Shown in pieces: positions 1 through 8,366 of a stretch of 64,000 bases of DNA; the first letter of the stretch is position 1, and every line of letters starts with the position of its first letter. The DNA is from UBA6898 sp964463135 (GTDB lineage Bacteria; Nitrospirota; Thermodesulfovibrionia; Thermodesulfovibrionales; UBA6898). The stretch is from contig CAYXBA010000002.1 in assembly GCA_964463135.1 (NCBI GenBank), positions 124,001 to 188,000 on the forward strand, in the 5' to 3' direction. A program made the translations under genes and the position numbers. A model generated the notes under the pieces. The model was not told where the DNA came from, did no database searches, and saw nothing but the letters and a program-made list of their open reading frames with translations.

Positions 1-2
1 GG

Positions 3-83
3 TTCATAGTCACGCTTGCTACTGGTTTGGCATTTATTGTATATGGCCTTCTAATGTTATTCGGTTTTTTAGATGGTCGATAG
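3..83 (+). CDS. C-terminal end of a membrane protein (partial)
   Basis: An open frame enters from the left edge and stops at TAG 81-83. The 26 visible residues are strongly hydrophobic (ending GFLDGR), as in the last transmembrane helix of a small inner-membrane protein. Too little is present to name a family. It is the only sign of the gene upstream of the accessory patch. Confidence 0.4.
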   Translation, partial: FIVTLATGLAFIVYGLLMLFGFLDGR

Positions 84-185
84 TTCTGCGCTTGGAAGCG
101 AAAATAAGAGCACACTTCGGGGACTGTGTTGAATTAGTTGATTTGTTGCTATCAATACCCACGGGCTGATAATCCATCTGTCCTT

Positions 186-241
186 ACCAGTCAATAGGGA
201 AATAGTCTTTCAGGAATTTGCCGGACCAGTGTTTGCCGGTC
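186..241 (-). repeat. Decayed copy A of the SDR gene 3' end
   Basis: This stretch is a near copy of the last 18 codons of the SDR gene that ends at 3210, in the same orientation. Read on the minus strand it still encodes TGKHWSGKFLKDYFPIDW followed by TAA (184-186). It differs from the intact gene at about 3 of 55 positions. Homology stops abruptly at about 241. A longer copy lies at 2222-2331 and the intact end at 3204-3313, so the three copies bracket two inserted segments. Confidence 0.8.
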
Positions 242-644
242 AAAAAGAAACAGCAGAAACAAAAGGCCCGAAAAAATGTAGTTGATACCGGCATCAGGAA
301 TGAAGGGGAAAGTAAAAAATGAATAAATATACAACATTGAGAAAGAAGCGGACATTATGCCTAAGTTGTTGGATCATGTCAGGTGCTTTAATGTTTGCGA
401 CATTTGTGGTTTTTGGCCAGAGCATGGCACAAAACACGCCGGATCAGCCTGCGAAGCTTGAACAGGCGCAACCCGCAAAGAATCTGAACGAGTATTTCAG
501 AAACAAATATGATTTTCAAAATCCTTCCGATTTTGTCATGTCTTCTGTTCGTTCGACCCCTAATGGACCCAAAGGCAGTTTAGGTATAAGTGCAGAAATT
601 AGGATGGGAAATGTTTTGCCATTACCAATGGAACAGGGCGCCAG

Positions 645-1694
645 TTCAATAATGAAGTGCAACACTTGGGGCAGCAGAAAGGCAACTGCTATCCTAAGTG
701 GTTATGGGAAAACACTACAGACAGATTACCATGGATGAACGGGAAGTCATAGCGAAACTGCATTACGAGGGCAAGAAACCGAGCGAGATCGCCGGAGCCC
801 TAAAGAGGGACAAAAGCACAATCATCCGGGAACTCGGGCGCAACTCGTCTTCGTCGTATGACTGTTATGCTCCCTGTCGTGCAAACCAGAGGGCTGATAT
901 GAGAAGGCGAAAAGCGAGCAGACGGCCCCGGCTCAAAAACAAGGCTATTCGTGCCTATGTTCGAGGCAAACTTGCCCTTGGCTGGTCCCCTGAACTTATT
1001 GCCGGGAGACTCTCGTTGGAGCATCCTGGGCAAGCTATAAGCTACGAGGCAATTTACCAGTATATCTACCATCCCAAGACCGAAGACCGGGAGGAACTGA
1101 TCGCCAGCCTGAGACGAGCCCATAAGAAGCGTAAACAGAAGAGCATAGGCAGAAAAGCCCGTAAAACCAAGATACCCAACCGTGTGCCAATTGATGATAG
1201 GCCGCAGTCAGTTGAAGCCCGTCGATATTATGGTCACTGGGAAGGAGACAGTCTGGTGTCCCGGAAGAGCACAGCAGCACTCAACAGCCTTACCGAGAGA
1301 AAAAGTCGCCTTCTCCTGCTGACCAAACTCGACAGGAAGGGCGCTGCGGAGACCCGGCGGGCAGTAGTCGCCAGACTCCGGAAGCTCCCTGCCGCCATGA
1401 GACGAACCCTCACGCTCGATAATGGCACTGAAAATGCCCAGCATGAGAAGATCACCGCTGCAATTGGAACCAAGTGCTTTTTCGCCCACCCTTATGCCTC
1501 GTGGCAGAGAGGAACAAATGAACATATCAATGGGTTGATCCGATGGTATTTGCCCAAGGGAACAGATTTCAGTAAGATTACTGACAAACAGATCGCTCAG
1601 ATAGAATCGTTGATCAATAACCGCCCCAGAAAGTGCCTGGGGTTCAGAACACCAATTGAAGTCGCTGCTTCAAGTGGTGCACTTCGACGTTGAA
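645..1694 (+). mobile_element. IS30-family insertion sequence
   Basis: The element holds one transposase gene. Its ends form imperfect inverted repeats of about 24 bp: the left end (645-668) and the reverse complement of the right end share TTCAA, then GAAGTGCA, then CACTTG, with scattered mismatches between. I could not define a clear target duplication. The total length is a multiple of three, so the host gene frame continues across it. Confidence 0.75.
704..1693 (+). CDS. IS30-family transposase
   Basis: DDE transposase that catalyses movement of the surrounding IS. Residues about 1-45 form the helix-turn-helix typical of IS30 (MGKHYRQITMDEREVI, then KPSEIA). The catalytic triad is visible: D182 in HWEGDS, D239 in LTLDNGTEN and E273 in TNEHINGLIRWYLPKG, the last two being strong IS30 signatures. 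At about 329 residues it is full length for the family, so the copy may still be active. GTG at 698 is an alternative start two codons upstream. The stop overlaps the right inverted repeat. Confidence 0.9.
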   Translation: MGKHYRQITMDEREVIAKLHYEGKKPSEIAGALKRDKSTIIRELGRNSSSSYDCYAPCRANQRADMRRRKASRRPRLKNKAIRAYVRGKLALGWSPELIAGRLSLEHPGQAISYEAIYQYIYHPKTEDREELIASLRRAHKKRKQKSIGRKARKTKIPNRVPIDDRPQSVEARRYYGHWEGDSLVSRKSTAALNSLTERKSRLLLLTKLDRKGAAETRRAVVARLRKLPAAMRRTLTLDNGTENAQHEKITAAIGTKCFFAHPYASWQRGTNEHINGLIRWYLPKGTDFSKITDKQIAQIESLINNRPRKCLGFRTPIEVAASSGALRR

Positions 1695-2221
1695 TTCGGG
1701 GGGGCAATCAAGGGCAATAGCTAAAGCTTTTTTGGAAGAAGAGGCAACAATAATTGGAATAACAAACTTTAATGAAATAGGTGAAATTAAACTTTATACA
1801 AATGAAGAGAAAATAACGTTCCTCCTCTATGGACGGTTCATTAATGGTATAGAACTCGACGGGATGCACATTCTCATAGCTATTGGTGCCGATCAAACAA
1901 TAAGATCTGTCAATGCCACCCTCGTTCCTGTTGGCCCCGAGGTCTATGAAGCAACAGCAAAAGAGACGCTTTCGAAGGAGCAGGCTCGTAGAATTGCGGG
2001 ACAGGATATTAAATCGTTTCCCCGGAAAGGATCAAAGCCGGACCTTTCCAAAATTGAGTTCAAGAAATATGCGATTGCCGATGCACCTTATGTGATATGG
2101 GATGCAAGGGCCGCCGGCCGGCACTATCGGATCGATGCCTTTAGCGGCGAGATATTGCGAAAAACTGAAATGCGTACCAGCGACCCTTAGCTGAAATTAT
2201 TTCCTCTGAGGCCGATAATTC

Positions 2222-2331
2222 TTCTTTCTACCTGTCAATAGGGAAATAATCTTTCAGGAATTTGCCGGACCAATGCGTGCCGGTCAGGATACCGTCAAAG
2301 AAAGGATCGCAGACCCTGGCAGCGCCGTCGA
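2222..2331 (-). repeat. Decayed copy B of the SDR gene 3' end
   Basis: 110 bp matching 3204-3313 with 7 mismatches by eye (about 94 percent). On the minus strand it encodes the last 34 or so SDR residues and a TAG stop at 2228-2230, with changes such as K to T and a final W to R. There is no start or upstream gene body, so it is not a functional gene. It separates the IS-disrupted gene from the MntA/HepT pair. Confidence 0.85.
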
Positions 2332-2368
2332 AATGGCTACGCAGTCAGAGTGTAGGATAATACAGGAG

Positions 2369-2397
2369 TTGACATAATCCCGCGTCCTTTTTATGAT
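2369..2397 (+). promoter_or_regulatory. Sigma70 promoter for mntA-hepT, probably leaderless
   Basis: TTGACA at 2369-2374, a 17-bp spacer, then TATGAT at 2392-2397. The mntA ATG is at 2404, six bases after the -10 box. Transcription would start at or next to the A of the start codon. There is no Shine-Dalgarno sequence between -10 and ATG. Confidence 0.75.
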
Positions 2398-2403
2398 TAA
2401 GCC

Positions 2404-2805
2404 ATGAATAACGAGGCATTGCAGAAGTATTGTCATGAATCCGGGATTGAGCTCCTTGTTCTTTTCGGTTCTGCAGCCCGCGGTGCTGTTCAACCTGACA
2501 GTGATGTCGATATAGCGCTGAAGATGAACAAAGGTATTGCTGTGTCAAAGCTCGATTTGATATATAATCTTGGCCAATTGTTCGACGACCGCGAGATAGA
2601 CCTTGTAATCTTGTCGATTAATACAGACCCTGTTCTACTGTATGAAATATTTGCTCATGGCAAGCCCCTGTTCGAAGGTAAATCAGATATCTTTGCAGAA
2701 GAGCGTCTTCGGGCATTCAAGCTGTATTTTGATACGGAAAAGCTCCGCCGTTTACAGGCCGAATACCTGAGAAAATATACCGAAAGGATGCGCCATGTCG
2801 CCTGA
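2404..2805 (+). CDS. mntA: MntA-type nucleotidyltransferase antitoxin
   Basis: Minimal nucleotidyltransferase of the type VII toxin-antitoxin family. In characterised pairs MntA neutralises the HepT RNase by transferring AMP to a tyrosine next to its active site. The active-site signature is intact: GSAARG at residues 22-27 and the metal-binding DVD at 34-36, followed by a second conserved aspartate region near EIDLVIL. At 133 residues it is normal length. The 3' end overlaps hepT by 11 bases, so the two are translationally coupled. A near-consensus promoter directly precedes it. It lies between two copies of the SDR 3' end, which suggests it arrived as a cassette. Confidence 0.85.
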   Translation: MNNEALQKYCHESGIELLVLFGSAARGAVQPDSDVDIALKMNKGIAVSKLDLIYNLGQLFDDREIDLVILSINTDPVLLYEIFAHGKPLFEGKSDIFAEERLRAFKLYFDTEKLRRLQAEYLRKYTERMRHVA

Positions 2806-3190
2806 TGTTCTCAGAAGAAAACTTTCTGCAGTTGCTGTATATATTCAGGACCTAAGGCGGCATGAAAACATTACTTTTGAAGAGTTCATGAAGAATCACT
2901 ATGAGATCGAGCGCATACTCGAATTACTCATTATGACGGCAAGTGACATTGTAATGCATCTTCTTTCGTCTCGCGATGAGGCGGCGCCATCATCATACCG
3001 GGCTGTATTTCTCAGAGCAGGAGAACTGGGAATCCTAAGCGTAGAACTGAGCAGAAACCTGTCTTTGAGCGCAGGGCTGAGGAATATCCTGGTCCATGAG
3101 TATGAGGAGATTGATTATTCGATTCTGCATCAAAGTATACCTGCAGCGCTGAGAGATTTTACCAAGCTGATTGAAGAGTTTGGGCATTAA
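2795..3190 (+). CDS. hepT: HepT-like HEPN-domain RNase toxin (DUF86)
   Basis: HEPN toxin partner of the upstream nucleotidyltransferase. The RNase/AMPylation motif RX4HXY is intact as RNILVHEY (R96, H101, Y103). R and H form the RNase site, and the Tyr is the residue AMPylated by MntA in studied systems. The 131-residue all-helical protein is typical of DUF86. Its start overlaps the mntA stop. Its stop is about 20 bp from the 3' end of the convergent SDR gene. Confidence 0.85.
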   Translation: MSPDVLRRKLSAVAVYIQDLRRHENITFEEFMKNHYEIERILELLIMTASDIVMHLLSSRDEAAPSSYRAVFLRAGELGILSVELSRNLSLSAGLRNILVHEYEEIDYSILHQSIPAALRDFTKLIEEFGH

Positions 3191-3209
3191 GCAGACTTAT
3201 TCCTTCTTT

Positions 3210-4739
3210 CTACCAGTCAATAGGAAAATAATCTTTCAGGAATTTGCCGGACCAGTGCTTGCCGGTAAGGATACCATCAAAGAAAGGATCGCAGACTCTG
3301 GCAGCGCCGTCGACAATATCGAGCGGCGGCTGAAAATCATGCACCTTCTGCTTGAATTGTGAGAGCTCCAGCGGATCTTCATCGGTCACCCATCCCGTAT
3401 CAACCGCATTGATATAGATGCCATCCTTGGCAAGGTCCTCTGCTGACGTGTGCGTCATCATATTCAGGGCTGCCTTGGCCATATTCGTATGCGGATGGCG
3501 CGAGTCCTTCTTGAACCTGAAGAACTTGCCCTCCATGGCAGTCACATTCACAATATGCTTCTTCCCGGTATGATCGCGCCGCATCAGAGATACCAGGCTG
3601 TTGCATAATACGAACGGGGCAACTGAATTCACTAACTGCACTTCAAGCATCTCAGTGGTCGGTATTTCTCCCAAACGTAAGCGCCAGCTGTTTGTCTTCC
3701 GCAGGTCCACCTGCTGAAGATCAGCATCCAGCTTACCTGCCGGAAAGAGTTCTTCGGCTGCCAAAGAGTTGTCATGACTGTACGGGATCTGGGACAGCCG
3801 GGCTGATTCCCTCAGGCCGATACCGGGATTCTGGTTGTGCCACGCAACGGGAAGGTCTTCGTTCTGATTGCTGGTAGTATGGCAGAGAGATTGGATCTGT
3901 CTTTTGCAGTCTTCGTGGTCTGCCAGCAGTTTCTGCGCCTTATCTGAAACTCCACTGAAACCTATCGCTTCATTGGCCATCAGATGGGCGTAAAACCCCG
4001 GGGGCCGCCGAACAGTCTGGGCTGCATTGTTTATCAGCAGGTCGAGGCGGCCGTATCGTTGCTCCAGATACCCTGCGAAGAGTTCAACGCTCGGAATATG
4101 CCGCAGGTCAAGGCCATGTATATGCAGCCGGTCTCCCCACACAGTAAAGTCTGTTTCGCGGGAATACCTGGTGGCAGCGTCAACCGGGAACCTGGTCGTT
4201 GCGATCACCGTTGCGCCTGCACGCAGCATCATCAGTGCTGCCTGGTATCCGATCTTCAGACGTGAACCGGTAATTACGGCTACCTGTCCGTGAAGCGATG
4301 CTGTCTGAAAACGCTTCCGGTAATTCAGGTCACCGCATTTCGTACACATGGTGTCATAGAAGAAGTGCAGATCAGTAAACTCCTCTTTGCATATATAGCA
4401 GTTGCGGGGTGATCCCAGTCTTTCGTTATTTTGAACAGGGCTGTCAGAACTGAGCTCTATCCTTGCAGGTGCAGTAAATATCTCGTCAGTCCGTGCAGTG
4501 CGAATGCCGGTCTTGTTCCTGGCATGCCGGTCTCTTTCGAGCGTTGCCATGCTCTGCATCTTCTTCGCTGCCTTGCTCCTCTTTTTGGCCGCAGCTCTGT
4601 CAGGGCGTGATATCTCTCCGGTTGCCTTCATCAGCGCTATCCTTTGATCTTCCGGGAGGGACGCGAATTTTTCCTGATCCTGAGAAAGGTCCCGGAGCAG
4701 GGCGATACACTGCTCAATATCTCTTGAAGAGTGTTTCAC
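3210..4739 (-). CDS. Zinc-ribbon plus SDR-fold dehydrogenase-like protein
   Basis: 509-residue protein with three parts: a basic, probably helical N-terminal region (1-110), a four-cysteine zinc ribbon (CYIC 114-117, CTKC 132-135), and a short-chain dehydrogenase/reductase domain from about 150. The Rossmann motif TGSRLKIG and the NNAAQ motif are present. The usual catalytic YxxxK is altered: the residue four before the lysine is Thr (TNMAK), and the usual catalytic Ser region reads VNVTAMEG. Enzymatic activity is therefore doubtful, although NAD(P) binding is likely. It starts at a GTG overlapping the folP stop by 4 bases, so it is co-translated with folP. Its 3' end is duplicated at 186-241 and 2222-2331. 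Confidence 0.75.
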   Translation of the reverse strand: MKHSSRDIEQCIALLRDLSQDQEKFASLPEDQRIALMKATGEISRPDRAAAKKRSKAAKKMQSMATLERDRHARNKTGIRTARTDEIFTAPARIELSSDSPVQNNERLGSPRNCYICKEEFTDLHFFYDTMCTKCGDLNYRKRFQTASLHGQVAVITGSRLKIGYQAALMMLRAGATVIATTRFPVDAATRYSRETDFTVWGDRLHIHGLDLRHIPSVELFAGYLEQRYGRLDLLINNAAQTVRRPPGFYAHLMANEAIGFSGVSDKAQKLLADHEDCKRQIQSLCHTTSNQNEDLPVAWHNQNPGIGLRESARLSQIPYSHDNSLAAEELFPAGKLDADLQQVDLRKTNSWRLRLGEIPTTEMLEVQLVNSVAPFVLCNSLVSLMRRDHTGKKHIVNVTAMEGKFFRFKKDSRHPHTNMAKAALNMMTHTSAEDLAKDGIYINAVDTGWVTDEDPLELSQFKQKVHDFQPPLDIVDGAARVCDPFFDGILTGKHWSGKFLKDYFPIDW

Positions 4740-5581
4740 GCAACCTTTTCCCTTTTGATAGCATCGATCACCTTTGCGACCCGGGCCATCTCTTTCACAT
4801 CATGGACCCGAATTATATTGGCGCCTTTCATGATCGAGACTGCGATTGCTGCTGCAGTGCCCTCGAGCCTGTCTGATGCGGGAACGTCGCCAAGGATCTT
4901 TCCGAGAAATGCCTTGCGGGAGGGGCCCAGAAGGAGCGGTTTTTGCAGAACGGTGAGCTGTTCAAGATTATTCAGGATCTCGAGGTTATGGTCAAAGGTC
5001 TTGCCGAAACCGATCCCGGGATCGAGGATCATGAGCTCGTCAGGAATCCCGAATTTCCTTGCAAGCCGTATGCTGATCCTGAAGTAGTCGATGATCTCCG
5101 GGATGAGCGCTTCATAGACCGGGTTCTTCTGCATCTCCCGGGGCCTGCCCTTGATATGCATAATGATCACCGGGACCTGATTCTCGGCCACGACCTTCGG
5201 CATGTCCGGGTCGAACCGCAGACCGCTGATATCATTTACGATCGAAGCGCCTGCGGCAAGGGCCTGACGGGCAACTTCTGCCTTGTACGTATCGATCGAG
5301 ATCGGTACCGCAATTTTGTTGGCAAGCGCCTTGATCACCGGTATCGTACGCCTGAGCTCTTCTTCGAGAGGAACCGGCTCAGAACCCGGCCGGGTTGATT
5401 CTCCGCCGATATCGATAATGTCTGCACCATCATCGACCATTCTGACTCCCTGCTCTACAGCTGCAGTTGCATCAAAATGACGGCCGCCGTCGGAAAAAGA
5501 ATCAGGCGTGATATTGAGGATGCCCATGACATAGGTTTTAAGGCTTAAATCGAGATTGAAGTGCGACCAGGCAAGTCTCAT
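4736..5581 (-). CDS. folP: Dihydropteroate synthase
   Basis: Condenses p-aminobenzoate with 6-hydroxymethyl-dihydropterin pyrophosphate to give dihydropteroate in folate synthesis. Both family signatures are clear: GILNITPDSFSDGGRH near residue 20 with the GGESTRPGS loop, and LDPGIGFGKTFDHN around 190. The length of 281 residues is normal. A GGGAG-type ribosome site precedes ATG 5581. It follows ftsH across a terminator-like hairpin and is coupled to the SDR gene downstream. Confidence 0.95.
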   Translation of the reverse strand: MRLAWSHFNLDLSLKTYVMGILNITPDSFSDGGRHFDATAAVEQGVRMVDDGADIIDIGGESTRPGSEPVPLEEELRRTIPVIKALANKIAVPISIDTYKAEVARQALAAGASIVNDISGLRFDPDMPKVVAENQVPVIIMHIKGRPREMQKNPVYEALIPEIIDYFRISIRLARKFGIPDELMILDPGIGFGKTFDHNLEILNNLEQLTVLQKPLLLGPSRKAFLGKILGDVPASDRLEGTAAAIAVSIMKGANIIRVHDVKEMARVAKVIDAIKREKVA

Positions 5582-5614
5582 AGGATCTCCCTTGAAGCAG
5601 GCGCATAAGGAATT

Positions 5615-5648
5615 AAAAAAGAACGGCGGGACCTGAGCCCCGCCGCAT
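5615..5648 (-). terminator. Rho-independent terminator after ftsH
   Basis: On the minus strand a GC-rich stem (GCGGCGGG pairing with CCCGCCGT, 8-nt loop) is followed by six T residues at 5620-5615. It sits between the ftsH stop (5670) and the folP start (5581), so folP either depends on read-through or has its promoter within this short gap. Confidence 0.75.
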
Positions 5649-5669
5649 TCAAAAAGCCGGATACGACTG

Positions 5670-7520
5670 TCAGGCTATACCAGTGCAGCCTGTATCATTA
5701 CATTCAGCGTCAGACGATTCCTTGGACGTTTTGACCCGCTGTATCATGGCATCAATATCAGGACCGTCCATGGTCTCTATTTCCAGAAGTTTCTTTGCGA
5801 AGGCTTCAAGGATGTCGACATTCTCTTCCAGAAGACCTTTTGATACCACATAGGCCTCTGACACCAGTCGCCTGACCTCATCATCGATATCGACCGCTGT
5901 CTTTTCGCTATAATCTTTCTGTTGTCCCATCTCCCTGCCGAGGAAGATGTGCTCTTCTTTCTTGCCAAAGGTGACAGGGCCGAGTTTTTCGCTCATGCCC
6001 CACGAGGTTACCATCTTGCGCGCCAGTTCAGTGGCCCGCTCGATATCATTGCCTGCGCCGGTCGTCATCTGATGCAGCATGATCTCTTCAGCAGCCCTTC
6101 CTCCCAGAAGCACATGGAGACGCTTTATGAGATAGTCTCTGGAATACGTGTATTTGTCGTCCATGGGCAGCTGCTGGGTTATGCCGAGCGCGCGGCCGCG
6201 CGGGATGATGCTGACCTTGTGTACCGGGTCTGTGCCGGGGGTGAGCTTTGCCACCAGTGCATGGCCTGCCTCGTGGTATGCCGTATTCTTCTTTTCTTCG
6301 TCGCTGATGATCATGCTCTTTCTCTCAACGCCCATCAGGACCTTATCTTTCGCTGCCTCAAAATCATCATTTTCGACCGTTGTCTTTGCAACGCGGGCAG
6401 CAAGCAGTGCAGCCTCATTTACGAGATTGGCAAGATCAGCGCCCGAGAAACCCGGTGTGCCGCGGGCGATCTTCTCGAGATCGACATTTTCACTCAGCGG
6501 AATTTTTCTGGTATGGACCTTCAGTATCTCAAGCCTGCCTTTAACATCAGGGTGCGGCACAACCACCTGTCTGTCGAACCTGCCCGGTCTCAGGAGTGCA
6601 GGGTCAAGCACATCAGGCCTGTTCGTTGCCGCAATAATGATGATCCCTTCATTTCCCTCAAATCCGTCCATCTCGACGAGAAGCTGGTTGAGCGTCTGCT
6701 CCCGTTCGTCGTGGCCGCCGCCGAGGCCTGCGCCTCTATGTCTGCCGACCGCATCGATCTCATCTATGAAGATGATGCAGGGAGCACTCTTCTTTGCCTG
6801 TTCAAAAAGGTCGCGCACGCGGGATGCGCCGACGCCTACAAACATCTCGACAAAGTCGGAGCCGCTGATGCTGAAGAACGGCACGCCTGCTTCACCGGCG
6901 ATCGCCCTTGCCAGGAGGGTCTTTCCTGTTCCGGGCGAACCGACAAGCAGCACGCCCCTGGGGATCTTGCCGCCGAGCTTGGTGAACTTGTTCGGGTCCT
7001 TCAGAAAGTCGATTATCTCCTGGACCTCGGTCTTTGATTCGTCAATACCGGCAACATCAGCGAAGGTAATCTTGACCGATTTTTCTGATATAAGCCGTGC
7101 CTTGGATTTTCCAAAGGACATCGCCTTGTTTCCGCCGCTCTGCATCTGGCGCATAAAGAAGATCCAGACCACAGCAATGAAGATGATCGGTCCCCAGGTG
7201 AAGAAGAAATTCACATACCAGGGGCTCTGGTCTGCAGGCTTGACCGTTGTCTTGACCTTGAGCGCCCGCAGACTCTTGTAGATCTCCGGGTCATCAGGCA
7301 CGTAGGTCTTGAACTTTGTCCCGTCCTTCAGGCGGCCGGTAAGCAGCCGTTCGCTTTCCTTGATGGTCACCTCTTCCATCTGGCCGGCCTCAAGTTTTGC
7401 TGTAAAGTCAGAAAAGATTATTTCTTCCTGCATTTTCTTCGGCGTGTTAAGCAGGTTAAAGAGCAGTATGATCATGATGCCGATCAAGAGCCATATAAAA
7501 AGACTTCTGTAAGCGTTCAA
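5670..7520 (-). CDS. ftsH: ATP-dependent zinc metalloprotease FtsH
   Basis: Membrane-anchored AAA+ protease that degrades misfolded membrane proteins and regulatory substrates. An N-terminal helix (LFIWLLIGIMIILLF), a periplasmic FtsH_ext region and a second helix (about 105-125) are followed by the AAA module: Walker A GSPGTGKT, Walker B IIFIDEIDAV and the second region of homology ending RPGRFDRQ. The zinc site HEAGH is present near residue 415. The C terminus is short and ends CNDTGCTGIA. The start chosen is TTG 7520, because the GGAGG at 7526-7530 lies five bases upstream of it. GTG 7526, two codons earlier, would overlap that site. Confidence 0.95.
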   Translation of the reverse strand: MNAYRSLFIWLLIGIMIILLFNLLNTPKKMQEEIIFSDFTAKLEAGQMEEVTIKESERLLTGRLKDGTKFKTYVPDDPEIYKSLRALKVKTTVKPADQSPWYVNFFFTWGPIIFIAVVWIFFMRQMQSGGNKAMSFGKSKARLISEKSVKITFADVAGIDESKTEVQEIIDFLKDPNKFTKLGGKIPRGVLLVGSPGTGKTLLARAIAGEAGVPFFSISGSDFVEMFVGVGASRVRDLFEQAKKSAPCIIFIDEIDAVGRHRGAGLGGGHDEREQTLNQLLVEMDGFEGNEGIIIIAATNRPDVLDPALLRPGRFDRQVVVPHPDVKGRLEILKVHTRKIPLSENVDLEKIARGTPGFSGADLANLVNEAALLAARVAKTTVENDDFEAAKDKVLMGVERKSMIISDEEKKNTAYHEAGHALVAKLTPGTDPVHKVSIIPRGRALGITQQLPMDDKYTYSRDYLIKRLHVLLGGRAAEEIMLHQMTTGAGNDIERATELARKMVTSWGMSEKLGPVTFGKKEEHIFLGREMGQQKDYSEKTAVDIDDEVRRLVSEAYVVSKGLLEENVDILEAFAKKLLEIETMDGPDIDAMIQRVKTSKESSDAECNDTGCTGIA

Positions 7521-7626
7521 AGTCACCTCCGTAAAGTTCGACTATTCTAGCATAGGGAAAGACTTATTTTCAGCCTCTGAAACAGGCATGAAAGGCACTG
7601 ATTTGTTCTGTTTCCGGCCTGTAATG

Positions 7627-8364
7627 CTACTGTGATACGGACATCGCTTCTGACTGCAGGAGGTCGTTCTGAAGTGCAATGAGAGTGCCGATGCCCTGTT
7701 TTGCAAGGGCAAGCAGTTGGTCCATGGTCTGGAACGAGAAGGGTGAGCCCTCTGCGGTACCCTGTACTTCGACAAGATTGCCGTTGCCGGTCATGACGAT
7801 GTTCATATCCACATCTGCTGAAGAGTCCTCTTCGTAGCAGAGGTCGAGAACCGGCTGCCCCTTGACCACGCCCACGCTTATGGCAGCCAGTGAGTCCTTG
7901 ATAGGATGTTTGTCAATCAGGCCTTTCTTAACCGCATAGGTGAAAGCGTCATGAAGGCAGATATAGGCGCCGGTAATGGCTGCTGTTCGGGTTCCGCCGT
8001 CAGCCCTTATGACATCGCAGTCTATCCAGAATGATCTCTGGCCGACCGCACTGAGATTGACCACCGAGCGCAGCGATCTGCCGATGAGACGCTGGATCTC
8101 GTGTGTCCTCCCGCCGACGCGGCCGGTCGAAGATTCCCGGCTTGTCCTTGTAGATGTTGCTCTCGGAAGCATGGCATATTCAGCGGTGACCCATCCGCTG
8201 CCCTTGTCCTTCAGGAACTGCGGAACCCGTTCTTCGATCGATGCTGTGCAGATGACCCTTGTCTTGCCCAGCTCAATCAGCACTGACCCTTCGGCCGTGT
8301 CGATGAAATTTCTCGTGATCTTTATGCTCCTCAACTGGTCGCTCTTTCTGTTGTCAGGCCTCAT
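7627..8364 (-). CDS. rph: Ribonuclease PH
   Basis: 3'-5' phosphorolytic exoribonuclease that trims tRNA 3' ends. The 245-residue sequence has the RNase PH signatures MRPDNR at the start, AEYAMLPRAT, GRTHEIQRLIGRSLR and CDVIRADGGTRTAAITG. TGGAGG precedes ATG 8364. It lies two bases downstream of murI in the same leftward run. No rdgB-type NTP pyrophosphatase, often next to rph, is seen here. Confidence 0.95.
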   Translation of the reverse strand: MRPDNRKSDQLRSIKITRNFIDTAEGSVLIELGKTRVICTASIEERVPQFLKDKGSGWVTAEYAMLPRATSTRTSRESSTGRVGGRTHEIQRLIGRSLRSVVNLSAVGQRSFWIDCDVIRADGGTRTAAITGAYICLHDAFTYAVKKGLIDKHPIKDSLAAISVGVVKGQPVLDLCYEEDSSADVDMNIVMTGNGNLVEVQGTAEGSPFSFQTMDQLLALAKQGIGTLIALQNDLLQSEAMSVSQ

Positions 8365-8366
8365 TG

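Larger units (their letters stand above)
319..2190 (+). pseudogene. Secreted PepSY/FTP-like protein gene interrupted by an IS30 element
   Basis: The 5' part (319-644) encodes a signal-anchor-like N terminus (basic KKR, then a hydrophobic stretch ending near SMAQ) and a linker. The 3' part (about 1695-2190) encodes about 165 residues resembling the FTP/PepSY prodomain region of thermolysin-type (M4) peptidases, ending in a motif YRIDAFSGEIL typical of PepSY C termini. No catalytic HExxH domain is seen. The two halves lie in the same reading frame on either side of a 1,050-bp insertion (645-1694), so removing the IS would restore one frame of about 275 codons. A purine-rich ribosome site precedes ATG 319. 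The family assignment is by pattern only. Confidence 0.55.

Noticed and set aside
3171..3362. Plus-strand frame across the SDR 3' end
   Set aside because: It is the reverse of the SDR C terminus. The same shadow appears in the two decayed copies.
5922..7281. Long plus-strand open frames of about 370 residues
   Set aside because: They lie opposite ftsH, whose AAA and zinc motifs are clear, have no family pattern, and come from codon bias on the coding strand.
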